64,000 nt of DNA from Kibdelosporangium banguiense (GCF_017876405.1 NZ_JAGINW010000001.1:10181203-10245202); one strand, 5' to 3'. Positions 54,026 to 63,909 are shown, counted from the stretch's first letter. Numbers and translations are program-made. The notes: a model not told the origin generated them from the sequence alone.

Positions 54026-55213
54026 TCAGAGCGATTGGTGTCCGTCACGCAGATCAGCGCTGCGCAGCCACCAGTGCAGCACAAGGCGCACGGTGCCGTC
54101 GCTGAGCGAAAGCCCCATCAGCTCTTCGACGCGCGAAATCCGGTAGTAGACGGTCGAACGGTGCACGTAGAGCTTTTCGGCCACCTTCGACACGTCGCCC
54201 ATGTTCTCCAGAAAGCAGCGGAGCGTGGCGAGCAGCTCGTCGGACAGCACCTCGCCCATCGACGCCAGCCGCGGTGGCACCAGATGAGCGGGTGGTGGCG
54301 AGGGCGCGAGCACGGCGAGCATCTGGCCGGGCTCCAGCTCGTCCCAGTCGATGACGCCCTGACGCCGCAGCACGTGATCGGCACGCAGTGCGGCACTCGC
54401 CTGTTCGTACGACTTCGCGACCTCCTCGAGCGACGAAACCGCACCGCCGATGGCAACGGTCGGACGCTCGCCCCCGTCCTCCATACGGTTGAGCTGCTCC
54501 GCGAGTGCGCGGATATTACGCTCTTCAGGCCCCGGATCACCCGCCGCGAGCAATACGACGCTGTCGCCGACACCGGCGACGAGCCACGAGCGGTACGCCC
54601 TCACCTCCAGCCGGCGCGCCACCAAGGTCTTGAGTGGACGCAGGCGCGCCCGCGCCGACGGATATGCCAGCGTGAGCACGTGGAAAATGCCCACGTCGTT
54701 GATCAGTCCGAGCTCGCGCATGTCGTCCGCGGCACGCACGCGCGAAGGTCCGTCGCCGAGAATGAGCTCGCACAGGATGCGCTCGCGCTCCGACTCCTGG
54801 ACCTCCAATGACCGCTGACGCCGGTAGAGCACCTCGGCGATACGAGCGCTCACCTTCACGACCTCGCGCAGGTCCTCTTCTTCGAGCGACTCGTCGCGGT
54901 CGATGAGCGTGAGGAACCCGCAGGGCTCCTCACGATGCCAGAGCGGCACGACGACCCGTGCGTGCGAGCCGGCCAGGTCATCCGGTGAGAGCCGGAGGGG
55001 CTCGCGCAGACTGCGCAGGCGATGGGTCACGAGCAGATGCCGCATCACGTCATCGCCGAGCCTGCGGTTGATGATCGATTGGACGCGCGTCGTGTCCTCG
55101 TCGCCGAACGACCGTGTATGTGAGATGAGCTTCAGGTTCGGATCGTCGACTGTGATGGACCTGCGCAGAGTCTCTGCGAGGTCGTCGATCGAACGCTGGA
55201 CTTCATCCAACAC
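54026..55213 (-). CDS. PucR/CdaR family transcriptional regulator
   Basis: 395 residues from GTG 55213, preceded by GGGAGGGCGG; a start at 55288 would add a non-homologous leader. A GAF-like N-terminal region, a GGDEF-like middle and the C-terminal HTH_30 (DVSKVAEKLYVHRSTVYYRI, SRVEELMGLSLSD) give the PucR architecture. These proteins usually activate nitrogen or amino-acid catabolism. It lies between the binding protein and the S9 peptidase genes of the peptide locus, so it is the likely controller of both. Confidence 0.9.
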   Translation of the reverse strand: MLDEVQRSIDDLAETLRRSITVDDPNLKLISHTRSFGDEDTTRVQSIINRRLGDDVMRHLLVTHRLRSLREPLRLSPDDLAGSHARVVVPLWHREEPCGFLTLIDRDESLEEEDLREVVKVSARIAEVLYRRQRSLEVQESERERILCELILGDGPSRVRAADDMRELGLINDVGIFHVLTLAYPSARARLRPLKTLVARRLEVRAYRSWLVAGVGDSVVLLAAGDPGPEERNIRALAEQLNRMEDGGERPTVAIGGAVSSLEEVAKSYEQASAALRADHVLRRQGVIDWDELEPGQMLAVLAPSPPPAHLVPPRLASMGEVLSDELLATLRCFLENMGDVSKVAEKLYVHRSTVYYRISRVEELMGLSLSDGTVRLVLHWWLRSADLRDGHQSL

Positions 55214-55300
55214 CGGTGCCGCCCTCCCTGACCTGATTCTAGGTCCGGAAGGCGGCACCAGCCGTCCAGAGGACGCGTGTCCGCGCACGTAGGACGGCTG

Positions 55301-56854
55301 CTACTGGGCGGAGATGGCCGTCGGCGCCAGGTACGGGCCGCTGGCCGCGATGCGGAACTTCGACGAGTAGTACGCCGTGTCGACCAGCGACAGCGGGGTG
55401 AAGGCGGTCAGCTCGACGAGCCTGCGTTCGGCCTTGATCCACAGGTCACAGCCACCTTCGGGACCCGCGGCCGCCGCCTGGGCGACGAGTGAGTCATACG
55501 CCTGGTCGTGCACGCCGCCGAGGTTCTGCCCGCGCTCGGCCGGCTCGCTCCCACCGAAGGTGTCGTACGTCGGGCGTTCGGCACCGATGCTGAGGGCGGT
55601 GACATCCCAGCCCCGGCCCGACAGGACCGTGTTGTACTTCTCGTTCGTCGACGAGGGATTCACCTCGACCTTGAAACCGAACGACGCCCAGACATTGCGC
55701 AGGAACTCCGCGCCGACGTCAGTCGTCTCGACCGGTGCGAGGCGGACTGTGACGGGCTGACCGCCCTTTGCCCAGATCCCCGAGGCGTCCTTCGCGTAGC
55801 CGGCGTCGGTCATGGTCTTCGTGGCGGCCGGGACGCCCGCCGGCGGGAGGATGTCGGTCACCTTGCCGTAGGGAGAGCAAGCGGCGCCCTCGGGCAGGCG
55901 GCTCTCGGCGGCGGAACCCGCCGGGCCGACCACATTGGCCCAGTCCTTGGCCGACACCAGCTGTTGCAACGCCTTGCGCACGGCCGGATCGCTGGTCGAC
56001 GAGCCGTTGCGGACGTTGTAGAGCAGGCTCAGGGTCAGCTGCGACGCGACCGCCTTCTGCATGCCGTTGACGTTGCTCACCCGCAAGGCTGGTTGACCAC
56101 CGAGCATCCCGATGCTCCGCTGGCCGCCGAGCAGCAGGTTGGCGGTCGCGTTGCTGTCCGGCGAGAAGTCGATCTTGACCGTGTCGGGCGCCGCGCTGGT
56201 GGTCGAGGCACTGGCCGGCCCCCAGGTGTAGTCCTTGCGCTTGGCGAAGGTGAAACCGGCGCCCGGGTTGCCCTCAGTCAGCGTGTACGGGCCGGTACCC
56301 AGCGGCGTCGTCTTCAGCGACTCGGCACGGTCGAGGCCCGAGTCGCAGACCATGAACGGGCCACGCACCAGGCGAGCCTCGATCATGACCACCGGCGCCG
56401 CGTACTTGATGGATACGGTGCCGGCCTTGTCATCCGCGGTGACGTCGTAGTTGGTGCTGCCCATGATCGAGACGGCTGTGGGAGACGCGGTTGCCGGGTC
56501 CTTGATGCGGTCGAGGTTGCGTTTGACCGTCGCGGCGGTGAACGGCGTGCCGTCGCTACAGGTGACCTTCGGGTTCAGGGTGAACTTGGCGGTAGTGGCG
56601 GTGAACTCCCAGCTGCTGGCCAGACTCGACGTGAGTTTCCGCGTGCCCGGCTCGAACGTGACCAGGGTGTCGTACACGAACTTCTGGACGATGCCCGCGA
56701 ACGTCGTGCGCGACAGCGCGGGGTCGAGGTTGTCGAAGCCGTCGCCCATCTGCATCGACAACGTCTGCGGCCCGGACGAGCCGCCGCCTGCGACGGCACA
56801 GCCGGTGAGGATCAATGACAACGCGACTGCGGTGGCTGGCCTGGGTGATTTCAC
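55301..56854 (-). CDS. Oligopeptide ABC transporter substrate-binding lipoprotein (SBP family 5)
   Basis: 517 residues from GTG 56854 (CCGGAG upstream). Lipobox LILTGCAVAGG. The SBP_bac_5 fold shows FDNLDPALSRTTFAGIVQKF, KVTCSDGTPFTAATVKRNLD and TPLGTGPYTLTEGNPGAGFT. It is a cell-surface receptor for peptides, fed to the permeases encoded upstream. Its position within the operon after the ATPase gene is unusual but consistent with the same direction of transcription. Confidence 0.93.
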   Translation of the reverse strand: MKSPRPATAVALSLILTGCAVAGGGSSGPQTLSMQMGDGFDNLDPALSRTTFAGIVQKFVYDTLVTFEPGTRKLTSSLASSWEFTATTAKFTLNPKVTCSDGTPFTAATVKRNLDRIKDPATASPTAVSIMGSTNYDVTADDKAGTVSIKYAAPVVMIEARLVRGPFMVCDSGLDRAESLKTTPLGTGPYTLTEGNPGAGFTFAKRKDYTWGPASASTTSAAPDTVKIDFSPDSNATANLLLGGQRSIGMLGGQPALRVSNVNGMQKAVASQLTLSLLYNVRNGSSTSDPAVRKALQQLVSAKDWANVVGPAGSAAESRLPEGAACSPYGKVTDILPPAGVPAATKTMTDAGYAKDASGIWAKGGQPVTVRLAPVETTDVGAEFLRNVWASFGFKVEVNPSSTNEKYNTVLSGRGWDVTALSIGAERPTYDTFGGSEPAERGQNLGGVHDQAYDSLVAQAAAAGPEGGCDLWIKAERRLVELTAFTPLSLVDTAYYSSKFRIAASGPYLAPTAISAQ

Positions 56855-56895
56855 GGCACGCTCCGGCGGGTGAGGTGGATGGGCGGCAAGCAGGG

Positions 56896-57684
56896 TCAAT
56901 CGGCTGCGGCCACGCTGAACGGGCGCCAGGGGAACCGGGGCACTGCGTCGAGCAGGCTGCGCGTGTAGAGGTCCTGGGGGTGGTCGAAGACGTCGGACGT
57001 CGGCCCCGCCTCGACGATGTGGCCGTCCTGCAGCACGATCACCTCGTCGCAAAGGGCCCTGACGATGTCGAGGTTGTGGGTGATGAACGCCAGCGTCAGC
57101 TCGTTCTGGTCGCGGATGTCACGCAGCAGCCGCAGAATCGCCGATTGCACGCTCACGTCGAGCGCGCTGGTGATCTCGTCACAGATGAGGAACCGCGGCT
57201 GGGCCGCGAGCGCACGTGCGATCGCGATGCGCTGCCGCTGACCGCCCGAGAGCTCGAACGGATAGCTGTCGGCCGCTGTGGCCGGCAGGCCGACGAGATC
57301 GAGCAGCCGGACCATCTCTTCCTTGGGGTCGCACTCGATGCCGTTGACCACAAGCGCTTCACGGATCATCGCGCCCGCGGGCATCCGCTGGTTGAGCGAC
57401 GAGTTCGGGTCCTGGAAGATCATCTGACGCACTCGCGAGAGCGAGCCGGGGCCGGTGCGCGGCATCGATGCGAGCGGTGTGCCGTCGAGGTCGACCGTTC
57501 CCGAGTCGGGCTCGAGTAGACCCGCGATCACGCGGCCAAGCGTCGACTTGCCGCTACCCGACTCCCCCACGATCCCGAGCGAGTTGCCTCGCTGCACCGC
57601 GACCGATACGTGATTGAGTGCGCGCACCTTGCGGCGGCCACGGCCGTAGGACACTTCGATCCCCTCGGCGACGATCCCGTTCAC
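56896..57684 (-). CDS. Oligopeptide ABC transporter ATPase (OppF-like)
   Basis: 262 residues from GTG 57684; starts in a GTGA overlap with the fusion gene's stop. Walker A GIVGESGSGKSTLGR, Q-loop FQDPNSSLN, signature LSGGQRQRIAIARALAAQ, Walker B FLICDEITSALD and the switch His in ITHNLD are all present. The C-terminal zone (QDLYTRSLLDAVP) is the short oligopeptide-type tail. Confidence 0.93.
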   Translation of the reverse strand: MNGIVAEGIEVSYGRGRRKVRALNHVSVAVQRGNSLGIVGESGSGKSTLGRVIAGLLEPDSGTVDLDGTPLASMPRTGPGSLSRVRQMIFQDPNSSLNQRMPAGAMIREALVVNGIECDPKEEMVRLLDLVGLPATAADSYPFELSGGQRQRIAIARALAAQPRFLICDEITSALDVSVQSAILRLLRDIRDQNELTLAFITHNLDIVRALCDEVIVLQDGHIVEAGPTSDVFDHPQDLYTRSLLDAVPRFPWRPFSVAAAD

Positions 57685-59411
57685 TGTGGACCCTCCGCAT
57701 CGACGAACTCCGGCGATGTCGCCGAGAGCAGGAGCTTCGTGTAGGGGTGCCGTGGATTCGTGACGATCTGCTCGGCTGTGCCGTGTTCGACGATGCGGCC
57801 GTCCTTCATCACCGCGATCCGGTCGCACAACTGCGCCACCAGTGCGAGGTCGTGCGAGACGAACACCAACGCCAGGCCGCGCTGCTCGGTGACCTCGACG
57901 AGCAGTCGCACGATCTGGGCCTGCACCGAGACGTCGAGCGCCGTCGTCGGCTCGTCGGCCAGCAGGACCTTGGTGTGCCGGCCGAGCAGGGCCATCGCGA
58001 TCATCACGCGTTGACGCTGACCGCCCGAGAGTTCATGCGGGCGACGGCGTAGCGCAGCGGCTGGGACAGGGATGCCGACCGCTTCCAGCGCGGCGATCGA
58101 GCGCTCGCGGATCTCGGTGCGGCTGAGCTGTTGCCCGCGTAGCCGGTCCCGCATGATGGAGCCGATGGTGAGCATGGGGTTGAGCGAGCCGAGCGGATCC
58201 TGGAACACCATGCTCACGCCGTCGGCGAGCAAGCGGGCGTGCGCCTCGCCCTCAGTACCGACTTCGGTGTCGACTTCGGTGCCGTCAAGGCGGTGTGCTG
58301 TGGACTCCGCGGCGACGCCGACCGGCAGCAGGTTGGCGAGAGCCGACAACGTGAGACTCTTGCCCGATCCCGATTCGCCGACGATGCCGAGACGCTCGCC
58401 CGCCCGTACGCCGATGCTGATGCCGTGCAGCAGGCCGGTGCCGTCGGCCTTCGTGCGGGCGTGCAGGTAGCGAATGGACAGCACGGCATCGTCGGTCTCC
58501 GCCGCGACGGAGTCAGCTGCGTCTGCCGGAGCCGTTTCCGAGCGGCGCTTCAGCCATCCGCGCCGGGAGACCAGCGCGCGGGCGCGTGGGTCGAGCCCTG
58601 CGGCGATCCGTTCACCAAGCACGTTCACGCTGACACCGGTGACCACGATGGCAAGGCCGGGGGCAACGATCATCCACGGGCTCGTATAGATGTTCGTCAT
58701 CGCTCCACTGAGCATGAGGCCCCAGTCGAACTCAGGCTCACGCACGCCAAGGCCGATGAAGCTGAGCGACGCCATCGCGATGAGGTAGCCGGCGACGGTC
58801 AGGATCGCGAGGGTCGCGATCGGATCGGCGATGTTCGGCAGGAAATACCGGGCCATCAGGCGCCGGCCGCGGATGCCGACGGCCCGTGCCGCGGCGATCA
58901 TGTCGCTGCCCGCCTGGGTGAGCACGAGGTTCATCGTGAGGCGCGCGATCTGCGGCGCACCGGCGATGCCGAGGCCGATCATCGCGGCGAGGCCGGAGCG
59001 CCCGAACAGCGTGGCAGCGAGGATCGCCAGCAGGATGCCAGGGAAGGCGATGAGGGTCACGACCACGCTGTTGACGACGCGGCGCGCGGCAGGCCCGAGC
59101 ACGGCGGCGAGAAGGCCCACGGTGATGCCGATACCGAACGCGATGGCGGTCGCGCCGAGTGCGTAAAGAATGCTCGTACGGGCCGCCACAAGGCTGCGCA
59201 GTAGCAGGTCGCGGCCAAGCTCGTCGGTGCCGAGCCAGTGCTCGGCACCGGGCAGCTGGCGCGGGCTCGTCGGGTCGATCGTCGAGGCGACGACACTCCA
59301 CAATGGCGGAGCGACGATGGCCACGACGGCGACGAGCAGGACGAGGACAAAAGCGACAGTCGCACCGGCATCGGCGAAGACGAAGCGGGAGAACCTGGCA
59401 CGTGGCTTCAT
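57681..59411 (-). CDS. Fused oligopeptide ABC permease (OppC) and ATPase (OppD)
   Basis: 576 residues. The first ~285 form a DppC/OppC permease: GTDELGRDLLLRSLVAARTS and the EAA-type loop AARAVGIRGRRLMARYFLPN. The second half (from ~310) is an ATPase: GIVGESGSGKSLTLSAL, FQDPLGSLNP, LSGGQRQRVMIAMALLG, VLLADEPTTALD and VFVSHDLALV. So one polypeptide supplies one membrane and one nucleotide-binding domain. Such fusions occur in actinomycetes. It starts one base after the permease stop and overlaps the next gene by 4 bases. Confidence 0.93.
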   Translation of the reverse strand: MKPRARFSRFVFADAGATVAFVLVLLVAVVAIVAPPLWSVVASTIDPTSPRQLPGAEHWLGTDELGRDLLLRSLVAARTSILYALGATAIAFGIGITVGLLAAVLGPAARRVVNSVVVTLIAFPGILLAILAATLFGRSGLAAMIGLGIAGAPQIARLTMNLVLTQAGSDMIAAARAVGIRGRRLMARYFLPNIADPIATLAILTVAGYLIAMASLSFIGLGVREPEFDWGLMLSGAMTNIYTSPWMIVAPGLAIVVTGVSVNVLGERIAAGLDPRARALVSRRGWLKRRSETAPADAADSVAAETDDAVLSIRYLHARTKADGTGLLHGISIGVRAGERLGIVGESGSGKSLTLSALANLLPVGVAAESTAHRLDGTEVDTEVGTEGEAHARLLADGVSMVFQDPLGSLNPMLTIGSIMRDRLRGQQLSRTEIRERSIAALEAVGIPVPAAALRRRPHELSGGQRQRVMIAMALLGRHTKVLLADEPTTALDVSVQAQIVRLLVEVTEQRGLALVFVSHDLALVAQLCDRIAVMKDGRIVEHGTAEQIVTNPRHPYTKLLLSATSPEFVDAEGPQ

Positions 59412-59412
59412 G

Positions 59413-60399
59413 TCAGCTCCCCACGATCAGCGAGCGTGGGTCGAGCAGCGCCAGCAGGACGTCGACCACGAACGTGATGGAGAGTGTGATGACGGCGATC
59501 ACGAGGCCGACCGTCTGCAACAGGGTGTAGTCGAGGTTCTGCACGGAGGTGGTGACCAGGCGGCCGATGCCCGGCCACGCGAACACGGTCTCGGTGATGA
59601 TCATCCCGCCCATCAGGGCCGCCAGGATGAGGCCTGCGAACGTGATGGTGGCGGTCAGCACGTTGGGCAGCACGTGCTTGCCGTAGAGGATGTGCCATGG
59701 CAGGCGCATCGCGCGAGCCGATCGCACGTAGTCCTCCTTGAGGATGCGTGACGTTTCGATGTAGACGATGCGGCTGAGTGTCGCGGCGAGTCCGATCGCG
59801 ACAGTCGCCACGGGCAACACGATCGCGTCGGGGCTGTCAGCGCCGGCCGGCGGCAGCCACCGGAGGGTGATCGCGAACACCGCGATCAGCGAGATCGCGA
59901 TGAGGAAGTCGGGAATCGACGCGAGCAGGCCGGTTCCGAAGTGGAACGCCGACGCGCGGCCCTCGCGCCTACGGCTGCGTGCCGCGACCATCATGCCGAG
60001 GGGCACGGCGATGAGCACCGCGACGATGAACGCGAGCAGGCCGAGCTGTACAGTCGCCGGCAGCTGTTCCATCACGACGTCGATCGCAGGGCGGCGCAAC
60101 GAGATCGACTCACCGAAATCGAACGTCACGATGTGCCGTAGGTAGGTCACGTACTGCACGAAAACCGACTCGTCGAGCCCGAGTTCCGCACGCCGCTGCG
60201 CGATGAAAGCCGGGTCGGCGAACGGCCCTGCCGAGGCGCGCACGGCGTCGCCACCGAGTGCGCGGGACATGAAGTAGACACCCGTGACGATGACGAACAG
60301 CGACACGACGAACGAGACGGCGCGGCGCGCGATGAAGGCAGGCCAAGGACTGCCGGCCAGAGGCCTTGTCCGAGCCGGACCGGCTTGCGTGATGGCCAA
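59413..60399 (-). CDS. Oligopeptide ABC transporter permease (OppB/DppB)
   Basis: 328 residues; start is TTG at 60399 with GGAGAG five bases before. Six membrane helices; first helix SFVVSLFVIVTGVYFMSRAL; the EAA-like loop is YVRSARAMRLPWHILYGKHV followed by NVLTATITFAGLILAALMGG. It is the first gene of the minus-strand importer operon. Confidence 0.93.
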   Translation of the reverse strand: MAITQAGPARTRPLAGSPWPAFIARRAVSFVVSLFVIVTGVYFMSRALGGDAVRASAGPFADPAFIAQRRAELGLDESVFVQYVTYLRHIVTFDFGESISLRRPAIDVVMEQLPATVQLGLLAFIVAVLIAVPLGMMVAARSRRREGRASAFHFGTGLLASIPDFLIAISLIAVFAITLRWLPPAGADSPDAIVLPVATVAIGLAATLSRIVYIETSRILKEDYVRSARAMRLPWHILYGKHVLPNVLTATITFAGLILAALMGGMIITETVFAWPGIGRLVTTSVQNLDYTLLQTVGLVIAVITLSITFVVDVLLALLDPRSLIVGS

Positions 60400-60617
60400 C
60401 GTGACTCTCCAAGGTGGACGAAGGAACTAGCCGAGCCTGATCATGGCGAAACGCGGGCCACACGCCCGGCTGCCGCGCGCAGGTGGTCCGTCATCCGATC
60501 GGCGGCGATATCGTCGGTGCCGTGAGGGTCACGAGTCGTTGCTGGTCACTGATCCGCATCGGGGAAGTCTGCCGGTAAACGCCGCTCGCGGCCTTTGGGC
60601 GATTGTTCGAAGACAGG

Positions 60618-60659
60618 CGTGGCATTTTTCGACACGGTGCCGTGGCATGCCCCGGCACG
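60618..60659. promoter_or_regulatory. Repeats in the divergent importer/amidohydrolase promoter
   Basis: CGTGGCAT occurs at 60618-60625 and 60641-60648, and GTGCCG..CGGCAC is a nested inverted repeat at 60638-60659. The 311-base gap 60400-60710 holds no gene; this cluster is the clearest candidate for binding of the PucR-type regulator. Confidence 0.4.
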
Positions 60660-60710
60660 CTGGCGCAGACTGACCCGATCCGCCCGAGAAGACCAGGAGA
60701 AACCGCCATC

Positions 60711-61916
60711 GTGACCGATCTGCTGCTGCGCGCGGCGACCATGCTCGACGTCGCGACGGGCGAGTACTCACTCGGTGACATCCACTGCGTCGACGGGCTC
60801 ATCGCCGAGATCGGTCATGGTTTGCGCGCGTTCGAGTCGGCGCGAGTCATCGACCTCGGTGGCGCGCCGGTACTGCCGGGTCTCATCGACGCGCACGTGC
60901 ACGTCACCGCTGCCACCGCAGACCTGCGTGGGCTACAGGAGTGGTCGCCCGCGTACGTCGCGGCGCACGCCGCACGCATCATGCGTGGGATGCTCGAGCG
61001 CGGCTTTACGACGGTGCGTGACGCGTCCGGCGCGGACTTCGGCCTTGCCGACGCGCAGGCCGAGGGTCTGATCAGCGGACCGCGGCTTTTCTTCTGCGGC
61101 AAGGCGCTCAGTCAGACCGGCGGGCATGGCGACACGCGTCCGCGTGGCGTGCGTGTCTTGGAGGAGTGTTGCGGCGCCGGCCTCGGACGCGTGGCCGACG
61201 GCGTAGACGCGGTGCGGGCCGCGGCGCGCGACGAACTGCGTAAGGGCGCCCACCACCTCAAGGTCATGGCCAGTGGTGGCGTCGCTTCGCCTACCGACCG
61301 CATCGACTCGACGCAGTATTCAATGGACGAGCTGAAGGCCGTAGTCGAAGAGGCCGAGGCCGCAAACCGGTACGTCGCGGCACACGCCTACACCGCGCGC
61401 GCTGTGACGAGAGCGCTACAAGCCGGCGTGCGCACCATCGAGCACGGCAACCTCATCGACGACGACGCGGTGGCGCAGCTGCGAGCACGCGACGCGTTCC
61501 TAGTCCCCACCCTCGTCACCTACTGGGCGTTGAAGAACGAGGGGCGGGAATCCGGGCTCTCGCAAGACAGCTGGCGCAAGGTCGACGACGTACTCACTGC
61601 CGGGCTGGGCGCGCTCGAACGCGCCCACCGCGGTGGCGTACGCATCGCCTTCGGCACCGACCTGCTGGGCGCCATGCACCGCCACCAGAACACCGAGTTC
61701 CGCATCCGCGCCGAGGTACAGCCGCCCCTCGACATCATCCGCTCCGCCACCACCGTCGCCGCGGAACTGCTCGGGATGACCGGCCGGATCGGCACGATCA
61801 GCGTCGGCGCGCACGCCGACCTCATCGTCCTGGACGGCGACCCGCTCACCGACATCAGCGCACTGGCCGAGCCAGGCCGCATCCGTCACGTCATCCAGTC
61901 GGGCGCAGTGGTGTGA
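60711..61916 (+). CDS. Amidohydrolase, Xaa-Pro dipeptidase (prolidase)-like
   Basis: 401 residues from GTG 60711 (AGGAGA upstream). Metal site: LIDAHVHVT (HxH), carbamylated Lys in HHLKVMASGG, His in AAHAYT and EHGN, and Asp in AFGTDLLG. This pattern matches the imidazolonepropionase-like group that includes cytoplasmic prolidases hydrolysing Xaa-Pro dipeptides. It is next to an S37 peptidase and divergent from a peptide importer, so a peptide substrate is likely, but other imides or lactams are possible. Confidence 0.88.
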   Translation: MTDLLLRAATMLDVATGEYSLGDIHCVDGLIAEIGHGLRAFESARVIDLGGAPVLPGLIDAHVHVTAATADLRGLQEWSPAYVAAHAARIMRGMLERGFTTVRDASGADFGLADAQAEGLISGPRLFFCGKALSQTGGHGDTRPRGVRVLEECCGAGLGRVADGVDAVRAAARDELRKGAHHLKVMASGGVASPTDRIDSTQYSMDELKAVVEEAEAANRYVAAHAYTARAVTRALQAGVRTIEHGNLIDDDAVAQLRARDAFLVPTLVTYWALKNEGRESGLSQDSWRKVDDVLTAGLGALERAHRGGVRIAFGTDLLGAMHRHQNTEFRIRAEVQPPLDIIRSATTVAAELLGMTGRIGTISVGAHADLIVLDGDPLTDISALAEPGRIRHVIQSGAVV

Positions 61917-61938
61917 CCCGCTCACACGGAGATCCACT

Positions 61939-63174
61939 GTGATCGAACCGCAGCTCGACACGGACATCTCGGAGCGGATACAAGCGGTCGCGGGGATGGA
62001 GCTCGTCGAGACGACGATGGGCGACGGCTTCAAGTTCCATGTCTTCACCTACGAGCAGCCGGTGGATCACCGCGATCCCGCGCAGGGCACTTTCCGGCAG
62101 CGGTTCACCATGGCGCACCGGTCGGCCACCCGCCCGACCGTGTTCCTCACGTCCGGCTACTACGTCGGCACGCAACCGCGCCGTGTCGAACTCGCCGAGC
62201 TCATCGACGGCAACCAGGTCGCACTTGAGCACCGCTTCTTCACGCCGTCGCGCCCCGATCCCGCCGACTGGTCGAAGCTCACGATCTGGCAGGCCGCAAG
62301 CGACCAGCACAGGCTCTTCCACGCGCTCAAGCCCATCTACCGGAAGAACTGGCTGGCCACCGGCGGCAGCAAAGGCGGCATGACGGCCACCTACTACGCC
62401 CGCTTCTACTCACACGACATGGACGGCGTCGTCGCCTACGGATCGCCCAACCACCTGCCCGAGAGCAGGGATGTCGCGACGGACCGGTTCTTCGCGCGCA
62501 CCGGAACTCCCGAGCACCGCGCCGCCCTCATCGCCGTGCAGCGTGAGGCCCTGCTGCGGTGGGACGAAATGATGGCCCACTTCAACACGTGGGCGCAGGA
62601 GAAGGGGCACACGTTCGACATCGCGGGCAACGCTGAGATCGCGTTCGAGGGGCTCGTGCGCGACATGGCGTGGCGGTTCTGGCAGAACAAGACGATCAAC
62701 GACCCGATTCCGGTCACTACAGCGTCATCCGAGGAACTGTTCGCGTTCATCGACGCCGCCGCCGGCTGGGACAACTTCACAGATGAACGGCTTATGTTCT
62801 TCGAGCCGTACTACGTGGCGGCCGGCCTGGATCTCGGTTTCCCCAGCTACACCACTCCGCACCTCGACGGCCTGCTGCGCCACCCCAGCACCTACGGACC
62901 GCGTCACCGCGTGCGCCGAGACATCCCGCTCAACTTCGCCCCCGAAGCGATGCGCGACATCGACCGCTGGGTGCGTGAAAACGGACGGCGACTGATGTTC
63001 GTGTACGGCGAGAATGACCCGTGGGGCGCCGAGCCGTTCCGCATCGGGCCCGGTTCGGTCGACAGTTACGTGTACGTCGCCCGCGATGGCAACCACGCGT
63101 CGACGATCGCCTCCCTCGACGAGGATGACAAGGCCGCCGCGACAGCGACTGCGCGGCGGTGGGCCGGCCTCTAA
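61939..63174 (+). CDS. S37-like tripeptidyl aminopeptidase, no signal peptide
   Basis: 411 residues from GTG 61939. The nucleophile elbow is ATGGSKGGMTATYY (Ser in GGSKGG), the Asp is in YGENDPWGAEPF and the His in RDGNHAST. Family members from Streptomyces are usually secreted; this one starts with a soluble N-terminus (IEPQLDTDISERIQAVAG), so it is probably cytoplasmic. It lies 22 bases after the amidohydrolase and shares its operon. Its stop overlaps the acetyltransferase stop by 4 bases. Confidence 0.88.
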   Translation: MIEPQLDTDISERIQAVAGMELVETTMGDGFKFHVFTYEQPVDHRDPAQGTFRQRFTMAHRSATRPTVFLTSGYYVGTQPRRVELAELIDGNQVALEHRFFTPSRPDPADWSKLTIWQAASDQHRLFHALKPIYRKNWLATGGSKGGMTATYYARFYSHDMDGVVAYGSPNHLPESRDVATDRFFARTGTPEHRAALIAVQREALLRWDEMMAHFNTWAQEKGHTFDIAGNAEIAFEGLVRDMAWRFWQNKTINDPIPVTTASSEELFAFIDAAAGWDNFTDERLMFFEPYYVAAGLDLGFPSYTTPHLDGLLRHPSTYGPRHRVRRDIPLNFAPEAMRDIDRWVRENGRRLMFVYGENDPWGAEPFRIGPGSVDSYVYVARDGNHASTIASLDEDDKAAATATARRWAGL

Positions 63175-63878
63175 TTCGGCACGTCGGCGCGCGTGAGGCC
63201 CCAGTACCGCGCTGTTTTTTCCCCGTCGGCAGGCAGCAGATCGCCGCGTTTCCGGTCCAGTACCACGCGCCGTTCCCAGGCGATATCCCTGTTCACAACC
63301 TGTGCCGGCGCGCCCATCGCGATGCAGTTGTTGGGAATATCGGTATCGACGATACTCCTGGTCGAGATCACAGCACCGTTGCCGATGGTCACACCACCCA
63401 TGATCGTGGCACCTTCCGCGATCCACACGTGTTCGCCGATGGTGATCGACCTTGAATCGTTCAGGCGTTTCTCCGTTGCCACCTCGTATACCGGATAGGT
63501 GTCATCGGACCGCACTTCGATTCCCGCGAAGAGCATCGTGTCCTCGCCGATGGACACCTCTGTTCCCTCCACGGCCGACACCAGCACAACACCTTCGCTG
63601 CTCACATCCCGGCCGATCCGGATCCGCGAGTGGTGGCCGACGCGCATGGCGAAACGCAGCCCAACGGAATTCCCCACCGTCGAACCGATCTCAACGGTTC
63701 CGTGATCACCGATGAAATCCACTCGCAAGTCGACTATCTTCGCATCGGACGCGACAATCAGTTTGTTCCCGCTTCCCCGGAACCGAATATCGGTCACCGA
63801 GTCATGTGATTCACCCGCGAAGACAATCTCGTTTCCCAGCTTATCCTCATATTGCCGCAACTTGTGAGCGCGCAGCAT
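63171..63878 (-). CDS. Left-handed beta-helix acyltransferase (acetyltransferase-like)
   Basis: 235 residues; ATG 63878 follows AAGGAGG. Hexapeptide repeats are visible (VGHHSRIRIGRDVSSEGV, TEVSIGEDTMLFAGIEVRSD, ITIGEHVWIAEGATIMGGVT) and the C-terminal cap IPNNCIAMGAPAQVV is typical of O- or N-acetyltransferases such as those modifying surface glycans. The substrate is unknown. It is on the same strand as the partial gene ending at 63910. Confidence 0.88.
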   Translation of the reverse strand: MLRAHKLRQYEDKLGNEIVFAGESHDSVTDIRFRGSGNKLIVASDAKIVDLRVDFIGDHGTVEIGSTVGNSVGLRFAMRVGHHSRIRIGRDVSSEGVVLVSAVEGTEVSIGEDTMLFAGIEVRSDDTYPVYEVATEKRLNDSRSITIGEHVWIAEGATIMGGVTIGNGAVISTRSIVDTDIPNNCIAMGAPAQVVNRDIAWERRVVLDRKRGDLLPADGEKTARYWGLTRADVPN

Positions 63879-63909
63879 GGTACCTCCTTGATTCATGGTC
63901 AAGGCTCGG

